DNA from: Cyanodermella asteris
Lineage: Eukaryota > Ascomycota > Lecanoromycetes > Ostropales > Stictidaceae
DNA: 64,000 nucleotides
Reading direction: 5' to 3'
Assembly (NCBI GenBank): GCA_900618795.1
Contig: UYJD01000014.1
Span: forward strand, 288,071 to 352,070
The first letter of the stretch is position 1. Every line of letters begins with the position of its first letter. Shown in pieces: positions 1-11,712 of the stretch. A model generated the notes under the pieces. The model searched no databases, was not told the origin of the DNA, and saw only the letters and a program-made list of their open reading frames with translations. A program made the translations under genes and the position numbers.

Positions 1-1064
1 CACGATTTCCGGTGTACAAGTGAAAGTCGGCGTCTTCAGACTGGACTGCCAAAACACCTGATATCCCCTCCCGAGGACTTTGGAAACCTGTCTATTACTA
101 GACGCGGCATAGAACCATTGTGTCGAATCTGTGGTTCGGAGTTTCGGAACGGGGGAGAATGACCGATACGTAGCCGTTGAGAGCTTGTCAATCCTGCAAG
201 CTCAGAGACCTGTTTGGTGAGCAGACTGCTCCGGTGCTGTGACGCCGTTAGGTTGGCGCGCCATGGCTACCTGAACCGACGGAAACGTTGAGCAGACACG
301 GCGACATGGACAGTAACATTTACAGACCGATGCTCAGCGACAATCATGCGCAGGCTCCAATGAGCATAGTGAAGCCCTTGGCCTCCTTTTCAGAAACTCG
401 AGAAGAGACGTTTCGGGAGATGGTAGATAACGCAGCCCCTGACGCCGATACCACGTGCTAATAAGCGTGTTTCATCGAGGCGCTAGGCAGGCTGCCCCGG
501 ACATTCATGGTCGACCGTTGTCTAGGAATGGCGGGACAGCATTGTTTGCAGTCGGAGCAAACGTGGCCGTTGTGGATCCAGTAGAACAAGCAAATTGTAG
601 CAAACTTGGGAATCAACGGACGCTGAGCGCAGAGAGATCCCGGGCTGTGACTGTGAGAAGGTCCCTGAGGAGTGGACGATGCGGACGATGCACTTGCGAC
701 TTGCGGGAGAAAGTAAATCCGCGGCGGACGGGCCATCCGGCAGTGGATCGGCTGGGGAGCGCCCCTGAACACGGCGTGCCAGCCGCCTGTCCAGGCTGAT
801 GAAGTGAGACGCTCCGAAGATAGTTCCATCTGCTGCTTCCTGCTGCGCTGCCTTTCCCAAAATATCTTCACGCCCTTGCAGAAAGACACTCCATCGGTGC
901 GCTGGGCGATCGAGGTGGAGGAGGTTTCTGCACTTCTTGAAGCCCTCGCTTTGAATCTGTCCTGTCTTTAGATCGTCTTCGTTTCGGTCCTCCCCGATGT
1001 ACTGAGCCTCCTGCTTGCTCAACTTCCTCTCGAGCGAGCTATCCCCCCTGGATCACTAGCCATC
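1..1064. other. Upstream region of the myosin gene
   Basis: No coding region recognised. Short open frames on both strands overlap each other and have no family resemblance. The stretch just before the start codon at 1065 is pyrimidine-rich, as expected for a fungal 5' leader. It is presumably promoter and 5' UTR of the myosin gene. Confidence 0.5.
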
Positions 1065-4000
1065 ATGTCGCACACCTACGATGTTGGCACTCGCGTCTGG
1101 CGGCCGGACGCCACTGAGGGCTGGCTGGCCTCGGAGGTTGCCTCCAAAACAGAGGATGGCGACAAGGTCAAACTCGTTTTCAAGCTCGAAAATGGCGAGG
1201 TATGTCTATCGGGACCCCAATCGTTGTCCAGATCTTGCGGGCTGACACTCTATATCACAGACCCAAGAGGTGCAATTGGCCTTGTCAGATCTGCAGAATG
1301 GCGCTGGCGACCTGCCTCCCCTAATGAACCCGACGATGCTTGAGGCTAGCGACGACTTGACGAATCTCTCACATCTCAACGAGCCAGCAGGTATGTACAC
1401 TACGTTTCGTCCGGCAAGTTTTGGTATACTCATTCAGGATAGTTCTACAAGCGATCAAGCTGCGGTATCTCCAAAAAGAAATCTACACATATTCCGGAAT
1501 CGTCCTAATCGCAACAAATCCTTTCGCTCGCGTCGATTCATTATACGTCCCCGGCATGATTCAGATCTATGCTGGGAGGCAAAGAGCGGAGCAGGCGCCC
1601 CACTTGTTCGCCATTGCTGAAGAATCATTCGCGTAAGCCATACATACATGAGAGTGTGGACCAGTGCTAACGAACTCAGGGACATGCTGCGCGATCAGCA
1701 CAACCAGACCATCGTTGTCTCGGGCGAGTCAGGAGCAGGAAAGACGGTCAGTGCGAAATATATCATGCGATATTTCGCAACCCGAGAGACGCCCGGCCAG
1801 GTCAGCCGAAAGGTGAAGGGCTCTTCGGATGCTCTTAGCGAGACGGAAGAACAGATCCTGGCAACGAACCCTATCATGGAAGCTTTCGGTAACGCAAAAA
1901 CGACAAGAAACGACAACTCCTCCCGCTTCGGCAAATACATTGAGATCTTGTTTGACGACAAGACGACAATCATCGGTGCTAAGATAAGGACATATCTGCT
2001 CGAGCGCTCAAGACTGGTTTTCCAGCCCTTGAAGGAAAGGAACTACCACGTCTTTTATCAGCTGGTCGCTGGTGTGTCAGATGCTGAAAGGGAGGAGTTT
2101 GGCCTGCTCCCGGCGGACCACTTTGCCTATATGAACCAGGGCGACGCACCTGTCATTGACGGCGTGGACGACAAGGCTGAGTTTAAGTTGACCAAAGACG
2201 CAATGACGGCTGTCGGTATCAGCGACAAGAAACAGAAGGAGATCTGGCGTTTGCTTGCGGCACTACTGCATATTGGCAATATCGAAATCAAAGCCAGCCG
2301 CAACGACTCATCCCTCTCTCCCGAAGAACCCTCGCTCGCCAAGGTCGCCCAAATGCTCGGCATCGATGGAGATGAGTTTGCTAAGTGGACAGTCAAGAAG
2401 CAGCTCATCACAAGAGGCGAGAAGATTGTGTCTAATTTGACACAAGCTCAAGCAATCGTCGTCAGGGATTCCGTCGCAAAATTCATTTACTCGAGTCTAT
2501 TTGACTGGTTGGTGGAGGTCCTCAACAAGTCGCTGGCTTCGGACGAAGTGCTGTCACAAGTCAAGTCTTTCATTGGCGTGCTTGATATCTACGGTTTTGA
2601 ACATTTCGCCAAGAACTCGTTTGAACAGTTCTGTATCAACTACGCCAATGAGAAGCTTCAGCAGGAGTTCAATGCACACGTCTTCAAGCTCGAGCAAGAA
2701 GAGTACGTGCGAGAACAGATTGACTGGACTTTCATCAACTTCTCAGACAACCAGCCATGTATCGACTTGATCGAGGGCAAGCTTGGTGTCTTATCACTTC
2801 TTGATGAAGAATCTCGTTTGCCCATGGGCTCTGATGACCAGTTCGTCACCAAACTCCACCACAACTTCTCTGGCGACAAGCACCCGTTCTACAAGAAGCC
2901 TCGTTTCGGCAAGTCTGCTTTTACCGTTTGCCATTATGCAGTCGATGTCACCTATGAGTCGGAAGGATTCATCGAGAAGAACCGTGACACCGTGCCTGAC
3001 GAACATATGGCCGTGATGAGGGCTACCAAGAACGAGTTCCTTGCTGAGGTTCTCGAGGTGGCAGCCGCAGTTCGCGAAAAAGAATCACAGGAGGTGGCCA
3101 GCACGAAGCCCCAACCGGCCGCTGGAGCGAGACGAAATGTCGCAACTCAGAGGAAACCCACACTTGGTGGTATCTTCAAGTCGTCTCTGATCGGCTTGAT
3201 GAAGACTATCAACTCCACCGATGTCCACTACATTCGTTGCATAAAGCCCAACGAGGCTAAGCAGGCGTGGAAGTTTGAGGGGCCTATGGTTCTCAGTCAG
3301 TTGCGTGCCTGTGGTGTCCTCGAGACTGTGCGAATAAGTACCGCAGGTTATCCGACAAGATGGACGTACGAGGAATTCGCGCTCCGATACTACATGCTGG
3401 TTCCCTCGTCACAATGGACATCGGAGATTCGCAACATGTGCGATGCCATTTTGAAGAAAGCTCTTGGCACATCTGAGGAGAAGGGTAAGGACAAGTACCA
3501 GCTTGGTCTGACCAAAATCTTCTTCCGTGCCGGCATGCTGGCCTTCCTTGAAAATCTCAGGACCAAGAGGCTGGAGGCCGCGGCCATAATGATCCAGAAG
3601 AATTTGCGCGCCAAGTACTATCGCCGCAGATATCTCGAGGCGCGTGAAGCCGTGGTCGACTTCCAGTGCCTTGTACGTGGCCACCTTGCTCGTGCCATCG
3701 CCGAGGAGAACAGGAAGCAGCGGGCGGCTACAATGATTCAGACTCTGTGGCGTGGACAGAAGGAGCGAAGACGCTTCAACGAAATTCGCAACAATGCTAT
3801 ACTCCTACAGTCCGTCACGAAGGGCTTCTTGCTGCGCAGAAACATCTTGGAGAAGCGCAGCTTGGATGCAGCATTGTGTATTCAACGCAACTGGCGCGCC
3901 CGACAGTCGATGAAACAGTGGCGCCAGTACCGCAGGAAGATCGTCATGATCCAGAGTCTTTGGAAGGGAAGAGCCGCTAGAAAGACTTACAAGGGCATGC

Positions 4001-6000
4001 GAGAGGAAGCTCGAGATCTCAAACAGATCTCGTACAAGCTCGAGAACAAGGTCGTCGAGCTTACTCAGTCGCTTGGCACGCTCAAGCAGCAGAACAAGAA
4101 CCTGGTTGGTCAAGTCGAGAACTACGAAGCCCAACTCAAATCTTGGCGAAGCCGGCATGCGGCCCTCGAGGCTCGTGCCAAAGAACTTCAGGCGGAGGCC
4201 AATCAGGCTGGTATTACAGCGGCCAAGCTGGCGCAGACAGAGGCCGAGATGGCCAAACTACAAGTCAGCTACGACGAGTCTTCAACCGCGATCAAAAAGT
4301 TGCAGGAAGAGGAGAAGTCTCTTCGCGAGTCCCTGCGCAAGACCGACACCGAGCTCCAAGAAGCCAAGAAGAACCAGATCAGTCATGAGAACGAGAAGGT
4401 GTCGCTCCGCCAACAGCTCCTCGATCTTCAGGACCAGCTCGAGATGGCCAAGCGCGCTGCGCCCATCAACGGAGATCTCGCCAACGGCGCCAACGGTCAT
4501 GCCGTCGCTCCTCCACTCAGCGGCCTGATCAACCTTGTCTCAAGCAAGAAGCCAAAGCGCAGGAGCGCCGGCGAATTGCCTGGAATGGACCGCTTCAGCG
4601 CAGCATACAACCCGAGGCCGATGTCTATGGCTGTCACCGGCCCGAACGCCTACCGTGGCGATGAACAAGACAATGTCGAGATGGAGCTGGTCGATATCCT
4701 GTCAGATGAAGATGGTCTCAATGACGAGATTACGATGGGTTTGATCAGGGCGCTCAAGATTCCCTCGCCGGCGCAGACGCCACCTCCTAGCGACAAGGAG
4801 GTTCTCTTCCCCTCATACCTCATCAACCTTGTCACTTCCGAGATGTGGAACAATGGGTTCGTGAAAGAGTCTGAGCGCTTCCTGGCTAACGTCATGTCGA
4901 ACATCCAACAGGAGGTCATGCAGCACGAAGGGGACGAAGCCATCATTCCCGGCGCTTTCTGGCTATCCAATGTCCATGAAATTCTGTCCTTTGTGTTCCT
5001 CGCCGAGGACTGGTATGAGGCTCAGAAGGACGAGAACTACGAGTACGCCAGGCTTCTAGAAATCGTCAAGCACGATCTTGAGTCGCTCGAGTTCAATATC
5101 TACCACACCTGGATGAAGGTGCTCAAGAAGAAGCTGCACAAGATGATTGTTCCCGCCATCATCGAGTCACAGTCTCTCCCTGGCTTCGTTACGAACGAAA
5201 GCAATAGGTTCTTGGGCAAACTCATTGGCAACAGCAACCAGCCTGCGTTCACAATGGACAACTTGCTCAGCTTGCTGAACAATGTTTTCAAAGCAATGAA
5301 GACGTTTTATCTGGAAGATTCAATCATCACCCAGGCCATTACCGAACTCTTGAAGCTCGTCGGCGTCACCGCCTTCAACGATTTGCTCATGAGGCGAAAC
5401 TTTCTGTCTTGGAAGCGTGGTCTCCAAATCAACTACAACATCACAAGAATTGAGGAATGGTGCAAGAGCCACGACATGCCGGAGGGAACCTTGCAGCTCG
5501 AGCACCTTATGCAGGCGACTAAGCTACTGCAATTGAAAAAGGCGACATTGAACGACATTGAGATTATCCAGGACATCTGCTGGATGTAAGTCATCCTCGT
5601 GTGCTATATTTCCGTCATCGTGCTAACTCGAACTTACAGGCTGTCGCCCAATCAAATCCAGAAGCTTTTGAACCAATATTTGGTCGCCGACTACGAGCAG
5701 CCTATCAACGGCGAGATCATGAAGGCAGTTGCATCCCGGGTGACGGAAAAGTCGGACGTGCTCCTGCTGACTGCTGTGGATATGGAAGACAGTGGACCGT
5801 ACGAAATTGCCGAGCCCCGCGTCATTACTGCTCTGGAGACGTACACCCCGTCGTGGCTCCAGACTCCTCGTCTGAAGCGACTTGCAGAGATAGTCTCCGC
5901 TCAGGCGGTGGCACAGCAAGAGAAAATGGAGCTTGAGATGGGCGTTGATGGCGAGCATGTGGAAGCCAACGGTAACGGAGTCGAAGAGGCGATCGCATAG
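1065..6000 (+). CDS. MYO2: Class V myosin heavy chain
   Basis: Actin-based motor that carries secretory vesicles and organelles along actin cables toward growing tips. Five exons are inferred: 1065-1199, 1261-1390, 1443-1632, 1680-5585 and 5640-6000, giving 1573 aa, the usual length for a fungal class V myosin. The order of parts is classical: an N-terminal SH3-like segment, then the motor with P-loop GESGAGKT (about residues 167-174), switch I (NDNSSRFGKY) and switch II (DIYGFE). About six IQ motifs follow (about 785-925), where calmodulin-type light chains bind, then a coiled coil (about 925-1085), a low-complexity linker and a C-terminal DIL/cargo-binding globular tail (about 1210-1500). 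All four introns have good donors (gtatgt, gtatgt, gtaagc, gtaagt) and preserve the family sequence across the joins. It resembles yeast Myo2 and Aspergillus MyoE. The motor motifs look intact, so it should be functional. Confidence 0.96.
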
Positions 6001-6777
6001 AATGGAACGCCCGCAGAGTACTGACACCGGGATGATACGTGCTCACGACGAACATCGTAATGCAGGGTGAATGCAGTGATGAGAATATTGACGGAGTTGG
6101 ATACATGCAGCAGGAACGCAAAGACGCACAACTATACGATGGTATCTGTTGGAGATGTCTCTACATTTGTCTCGTCATTTCTTGCAGCATTTGAGCGACA
6201 TGGGTTTTGGGCGTTTCCGTTCTCGAATTACACAGACAGAAGCCGGTCATATTGCCTCAGCTTGTCTTGTCATGTCAAACATTCATTGGTTGTATGGGCA
6301 AGTTGCTAGCAAGTCTGTACGATGGTTGGAGGGCATCCGAGAGATGAAGAGTCGACATAGCGGGTGTTTCACTCGATGTAAAGCAATGTATCAATAGAAG
6401 ACCAGTGAGATAACGCGCGATATTTAGACTGGATTGTAGATGCTGTCTGCTCTCATAGTCGGCCTGCACAGGTGGCACGGGCAAAGAACGAGTAGATCTC
6501 AAGGTCAATGCTAATAGGGCAGAAGCTCCAGCGTTGGCCGTCAGCCGCATGAGAAGCCAGCTGTGAAGTCCGGAGTCTGATCGCCGCCTTCCCCGTTCAG
6601 GGCCTTGCGTTGCGCGTCCTGATCCTGGCAAACAACGGCGTTACCACAGTTTGGTCTCGAATCGCATGGGGCGAGCCTGACATTCGTAGAAGCCCTTGAT
6701 TCCAGAGCTTCTTGCAACTGACACGATTCATGACCTGAAATTGTTTGCCGCCTGCAGAAGGCGAACGGATCGACGAA
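6001..6777. other. Spacer between myosin and NHX1
   Basis: No gene seen. It holds the myosin 3' UTR and the NHX1 promoter. The open frames here are short and overlap on both strands without recognisable content. Confidence 0.5.
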
Positions 6778-9083
6778 ATGGCCTCCACGATTGCTAATGC
6801 TGCCTTCGCGTTACTGAGTATGCACTCTTCGCATGATTCACCTAGTCCAACTTGACGACTGACATGTGCAGGACGAGAAAGCGATGACGCAGACCCTGAA
6901 GAACGTGAGAAATTCCCTCGCGCAACGGTTATCGAAGCCCATACTGATCTCGGACAGCCCCAGAGGCAGGACAGAAGGAGACCTTCTCCTCGTTTGCGCT
7001 GTTCATTCTGATTACACTCCTCATCGTCGCCTTGTTCACATCATATCTCCTACAGCAGCGCAAGATCCAGGTCGTGCATGAGACGGTGTTATCGATCTTT
7101 GCGGGTAAGCACGAGTTGGAGCTATACGGTGAAAGCAGGCGGTAACAGCTAGGCAGGCATGGTGGTTGGTCTCATCATACGGTTAACCTCGAGCAATTGG
7201 ATACAAAGCGCCGTCAGCTTCGACTATCAGTTTTTCTTCAATCTTCTCCTACCTCCCATTATTCTGGCTTCTGGATACGAGCTGCATCAGGTGAGAGCGC
7301 GATAGCACGACGTCGTTCTGAAGAGATGGAATAGCTAATATGTGCGATCGCCAGGCCAACTTCTTCCGAAACATTGGGTCTATCCTGACATTTGCCTTTG
7401 CGGGCACATTCATCTCGGCCGTCGTTCTAGCTCTCATATTATGGCTATGGACGCGCATTCCCATCGATGGATTTAGTATCACCTTCGTCGAAGCGTTCGC
7501 AACAGGAGCTACACTCTCAGCCACGGATCCCGTCACTATTCTTGCCATATTCAACGCTTACAAGGTCGACCCGAAGCTATACACTGTCATCTTTGGCGAA
7601 TCTATCCTCAACGATGCGATAGCTATCGTGTTGTTCGAGACTGCTGCTAAATATGCCCCCAGCGCAATAGGTGAAGATGCCAAAGGCCTAACAGTCGTCA
7701 GCTTCTTCGAAGCTGTAGGGCTTTTCTTGTTCAAGTTCTTTGGCAGCTTGGTAATCGGTGTCGTGATTGGCATTGTGACGACTCTGGGTCTCAAGTTCAC
7801 GCACGTCCGGAGATTCCCCAAGACCGAAAGTTGCTTGGTGGTACTGATCGCGTACGCCAGCTACTTCTTTGCGAACGGCATACATATGTCAGGTAAGAAA
7901 ATGTGTTTGCATTCTACATATTACTGCTGTCTGACAGTTTCCAGGTATTGTGTCGTTGCTGTTCTGCGGCATCACCATGAAACATTACGCATACTATAAC
8001 ATGAGCCGTCGAACCCAACTCACCACAAAATTCATCTTCCAGGTCATGGCCCAACTGTCGGAGAATTTCATCTTCATCTATCTTGGGCTTACCCTGTTCA
8101 CGGAGACGGAGCTTGTGTTCAAGCCCCTTTTCATTCTTATAACCGTTTTCGGCATCTGCGCGGCCCGCTATGCAGCCGTGTTCCCGCTCGCGAAGCTAAT
8201 CAATGCCGTTCACAGATGGCGAGCGCAGAGAAAGGGCCAGACGGATGTTCCGGACGAGCTCCCTCAATCCTACCAGGTGATGTTGTTCTGGGCAGGATTG
8301 CGAGGTGCAGTCGGAGTCGCTCTTGCCGCTGGCATGCCTGGCTCGCCCGAGAACGTCAAGGCCCTACAAGCCACCGTCCTCATGGTTGTGGTCTTGACGG
8401 TCATCATTTTTGGTGGTACGACGGCAAAGATGCTCGAAATCATGGGCATTCGAACGGGCGTTGTAGAGGAGGTTGACTCGGATGATGAGTTTGATATCGA
8501 GACAACTTCGAATGGCACTTACTACAAGCGAGCAGCGAATGCTGTCGGATACACGCCCCGACGGGACGATCTCGACTTTCGATTACCCGCTTTGAACGGC
8601 AAAAATATCCCTGGCACTCGAGCAGGGGATTGGGAAGCCGGATTTAGCAGCAGCTCTGCTGGTCACTCACCACCGGTGCGGCCGAACATTACCCGAACAG
8701 GCTCGCGGAACAGCCAGCGGGACCGTGATGCAGCTCAGCTACTGCTTGCGCAGCAGCAAGAAAGCAACACACCAGACGACGACTTTTCGGACAGTGATCT
8801 GCCGCCAGCCGCTCCACGCCGGGCACCGAAACGCCGTGCAAGCCCGCCTCACACGAGCAGCGTATCACCTCACGCCGGCGCCTTCCCCGCGGGCCTGGTC
8901 GATGACAGTCAGCCAGAAACTGCATACCAGACGGCAAGAGGTGTGCTGAGCGAATTGCTCAGCGGCAGAGAAGATGTCGGGGCTCTGTTTAAGAGACTGG
9001 ACGAAGGCCTCATCAAACCGACCCTTCTACTCGATCAGAATAGCAAGGCTGGCGGTCACGGCCAGGGCCCTGGTGCGGCGTAA
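6778..9083 (+). CDS. NHX1: Endosomal/vacuolar Na+/H+ exchanger, CPA1 family
   Basis: Exchanges luminal H+ for cytosolic Na+ or K+ at late endosomes and vacuole, affecting luminal pH, salt tolerance and vesicle traffic. Six exons inferred: 6778-6817, 6872-6904, 6958-7104, 7157-7290, 7355-7892 and 7945-9083, giving 676 aa. Family motifs are in order: FFFNLLLPPIIL (residues 99-110, the amiloride-binding helix), ATDPV (174-178) and ESILNDA (200-206, with the conserved Asn-Asp pair). About 11-12 hydrophobic segments follow, then a polar 200-residue cytosolic tail rich in Ser and Arg. The first two exons are only 40 and 33 nt. Intron 2 (6905-6957, gtgaga...acag, 53 nt) is needed to escape a stop in the unspliced frame and restores the family-like acidic N terminus and first helix. 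It starts 778 nt after the myosin stop on the same strand. Confidence 0.93.
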
Positions 9084-9251
9084 AACATTTAGTTTCGCAT
9101 GAGACGAGGCACGGGAACCAGGAATTATGCATGGGATCTGGCGTATCAACTAGAGTCTTTCTGGGTTCTGTGACACAATACATTGATTCATGTTCGTGAG
9201 GCTAAAAGCACAAGTCCGTGCGGTCGATGAAAAACACCCCAGAGCACATTG

Positions 9252-10862
9252 CTAACCCACTTTGGAGAGCGGTTTGGACACAGTGGTCGAGTACCCTTTG
9301 TCGGTGTCGTTTGGAGCTGAATATCCGCTTCTCGTGATGACGTTGACCTCGGCAGCCACGCTTTCAACATTGACCGTTTCCTTTCCCTTGTAAATCATCT
9401 CCAGATCCGCAACATTGGAATGCTTCTCGCCCTCGAAGATGCCATCAATCTCTTCCAATGTCTTCCCCTTGGTCTCCACCCAATAATAAGCCAACAGGCC
9501 GATGAGAATGACATCCCAAGCCCCGTTGATCATGTACGTCTTCCACCCGATACTGCCCAGCGCAATCGGCATCGTAAACACTATCAGCACGGCCGAACAG
9601 TTGTTGGCGAGCTGCGCCATTCCCAGCCCGATACTCCTGATGGGGAAGGAGAGGACCTCGGGCGGATACAGATTCAACAAGGGCGTCCAGCCGATGCTGT
9701 ACGCGCCCTGAAAGAGGAAGACGGCGGCGACCGTGCCGTACACGCCCGCGGTATCCCCGCTGGACCCGTACAATGCCGTCAGGATGCCGACGACGAAGAT
9801 CATGACGGTGAGGAAGGCCTGGCAGACCACCGCGGTGGGCTTCCGGCCCCAGCTGTCGATGCTCCAGGTGCCGAGGATGGAGCAGGCCAGACACCAGACG
9901 TTCAGGATGATGTTGATCTTCAGCTGCGTGTCCGCATCCGTGATGCCCGCATTGTCCAGCATCGTGCCGAGATAGTAGCTGGCAATCACGTTTCCGGCAA
10001 TGACGCTGAAGACGGCGCCGCTGCACGCGAGCAGGACGCGCCGCCTCGCCGCGGGCGTGCGGATCAGCTGCCTGAAGGTGAGCGTCTCGCCGGCGGCCTT
10101 TTCGTACTCGAGCGTGTCGACGATTTCCTTGAAGACGGTCAGCACGATGGGCGAGGTCTCGTCGCCGTCGGCGTACGTCTGCGCGACGACCTTCAGCGCA
10201 GCTTCCCTGTGGTCCTTGTAGACGAGCCAGCGCGGCGATTCCGGGATGAACGGCAGGATCAGGATGCAGAGGAGGCTGGTCGCGGCTTGGACGGCGGACG
10301 GGGCGCGCCACGCCCACGTCGAGTCGAGGCCGAAGGTCCCGTACGTGACGCCCGCGGCGATGAGGCCGCCGACGTAGTAAAAGTCGTTGAAGATGCCGAG
10401 GCCCCATGCTCGCCAGTGCAGAGGCAGCGTTTCGGCGAGGTACGCGGGCCCGGACATGCCGCACATGGTGTTGCCCACGCCGATCAGGATCCGGGAGAAG
10501 ACGAACATGCCAATGTTCTGTGCGGCGGTTTGCAGGATGACCGCGATTATGGTGATGACGGAGCCCCAGAAGAGGGCCGGTCGGCGTCCCAGTTTGTCGG
10601 TCGCCTTGCCCCAGATTAGGGATGCAATTGTGCCGCCGATGAAGACGGAGGCGGTCTGCAGGCCGGTGGTGGCATCGTCGAGGGAGAAGTAGTTGGCATA
10701 CGAGGGCAAAATGTTCAATCCATTCATCATGGAGCCATCGTAGCCTCCGGTCGTCGAATTGACCGCCGAGCAGAGGACGAGGAGGATGGCGATTGCGCGG
10801 GAAGACTTGGGGACGAGGGCGGGAAGCCATGTGCCCGATTCGGTGTAAGTGAAGCCCGCCAT
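9252..10862 (-). CDS. MFS sugar-porter transporter
   Basis: Plasma-membrane sugar:H+ symporter or facilitator of the major facilitator superfamily, sugar porter family. 536 aa, single exon. The frame continues upstream to 10970, but only through a TTG, so I take the ATG at 10862, which has a good context (gccATGGCG). Signature elements are present: GGYDGSMM in helix 1, DKLGRRPALFWG in the loop between helices 2 and 3, PESPRWL after helix 6, DSWGRKPT after helix 8, and the family C-terminal motif VETKGKTLEEID. About 12 hydrophobic segments. The pattern resembles fungal hexose and lactose/cellobiose-type permeases, but substrate cannot be read from sequence alone. It converges with NHX1, with 168 nt between the stops. 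Confidence 0.92.
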   Translation of the reverse strand: MAGFTYTESGTWLPALVPKSSRAIAILLVLCSAVNSTTGGYDGSMMNGLNILPSYANYFSLDDATTGLQTASVFIGGTIASLIWGKATDKLGRRPALFWGSVITIIAVILQTAAQNIGMFVFSRILIGVGNTMCGMSGPAYLAETLPLHWRAWGLGIFNDFYYVGGLIAAGVTYGTFGLDSTWAWRAPSAVQAATSLLCILILPFIPESPRWLVYKDHREAALKVVAQTYADGDETSPIVLTVFKEIVDTLEYEKAAGETLTFRQLIRTPAARRRVLLACSGAVFSVIAGNVIASYYLGTMLDNAGITDADTQLKINIILNVWCLACSILGTWSIDSWGRKPTAVVCQAFLTVMIFVVGILTALYGSSGDTAGVYGTVAAVFLFQGAYSIGWTPLLNLYPPEVLSFPIRSIGLGMAQLANNCSAVLIVFTMPIALGSIGWKTYMINGAWDVILIGLLAYYWVETKGKTLEEIDGIFEGEKHSNVADLEMIYKGKETVNVESVAAEVNVITRSGYSAPNDTDKGYSTTVSKPLSKVG

Positions 10863-11712
10863 GGCGACAAAGGCGATATCAGACAGCAGCCTTCTTGCAC
10901 AGGCGCAGAACGGTGAGACGGCGTTCGGAATGTTGACCGGCCAGGCACGCGATGATGTTTCACGAAGCAAAAGAGAATGCAGGCCGTCGCGGATAAATAG
11001 AGATTCTCAGCTGCCTACTTCCAGAGGCAGAGAAGGCAAACCTCCGGTTCACCATCTGTGCCATTATTCTAGCGTCCTTTCGTATGCGCGGCACGAGGCC
11101 AGGACGAGTCGGGCAAGTTTCATTGGACAGACTGAGAGCTGTTGGTCGTCGAGACAGAAACGATCGGCAGTCTGCCAGCTGAGAGGTTAAGCCACAGGGT
11201 AGACGATAGGGTCAAATCAAGGGCGGCTTCTTATCGCTAGCTGCGTCGACGGAGACACGGGTTGGGAAGGGTGGAGACGGCAAGGCACAAGACCAGGACC
11301 TTGACCACAAATACCCGAAGACGCCTACTCTGCAGTCGCTGCTCCGCGAGAATGGGAGAAGCTTGATTGACCACATTATTGGAACGAGCGGGGAAACCCC
11401 AGCTCTAGCATCGGCGCATTCTTTCGCCGCCGCAGCGGTGTCTAATTGAGTGACCATGTTTGAGCTGCAGTCGGTCAAAGCTTGTGGTGAAGACATTGCC
11501 AACAGGCAGTGCTTGGCACTCTTCAGTCACGTCTACGCGGTGTTGGGTACTTGGTTGAGATTAGAATGTTTATTGTGCGCTAGAAGCATCGATGTTCGTG
11601 TACGGTACGCTTCGTGGTAATGCAAAACAGTTTCATCACAAACAGTTCAGCCGTTTCCAAATCGCTCGTCTCAAGTCTGATCGTTTTTTTCTTTCATGCG
11701 AAAACAGATACT
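10863..11712. other. Spacer between the sugar transporter and CorA genes
   Basis: No gene recognised. It holds the sugar-transporter promoter and the 3' flank of the CorA gene. No repeat or strong motif was seen. Confidence 0.45.

Noticed and set aside
9420-10830. Long open frames antisense to and in a second frame of the sugar transporter (399 and 461 codons)
   Set aside because: Both are low-complexity, Arg/Asp/His-rich shadows of the GC-rich transporter, with no domain.
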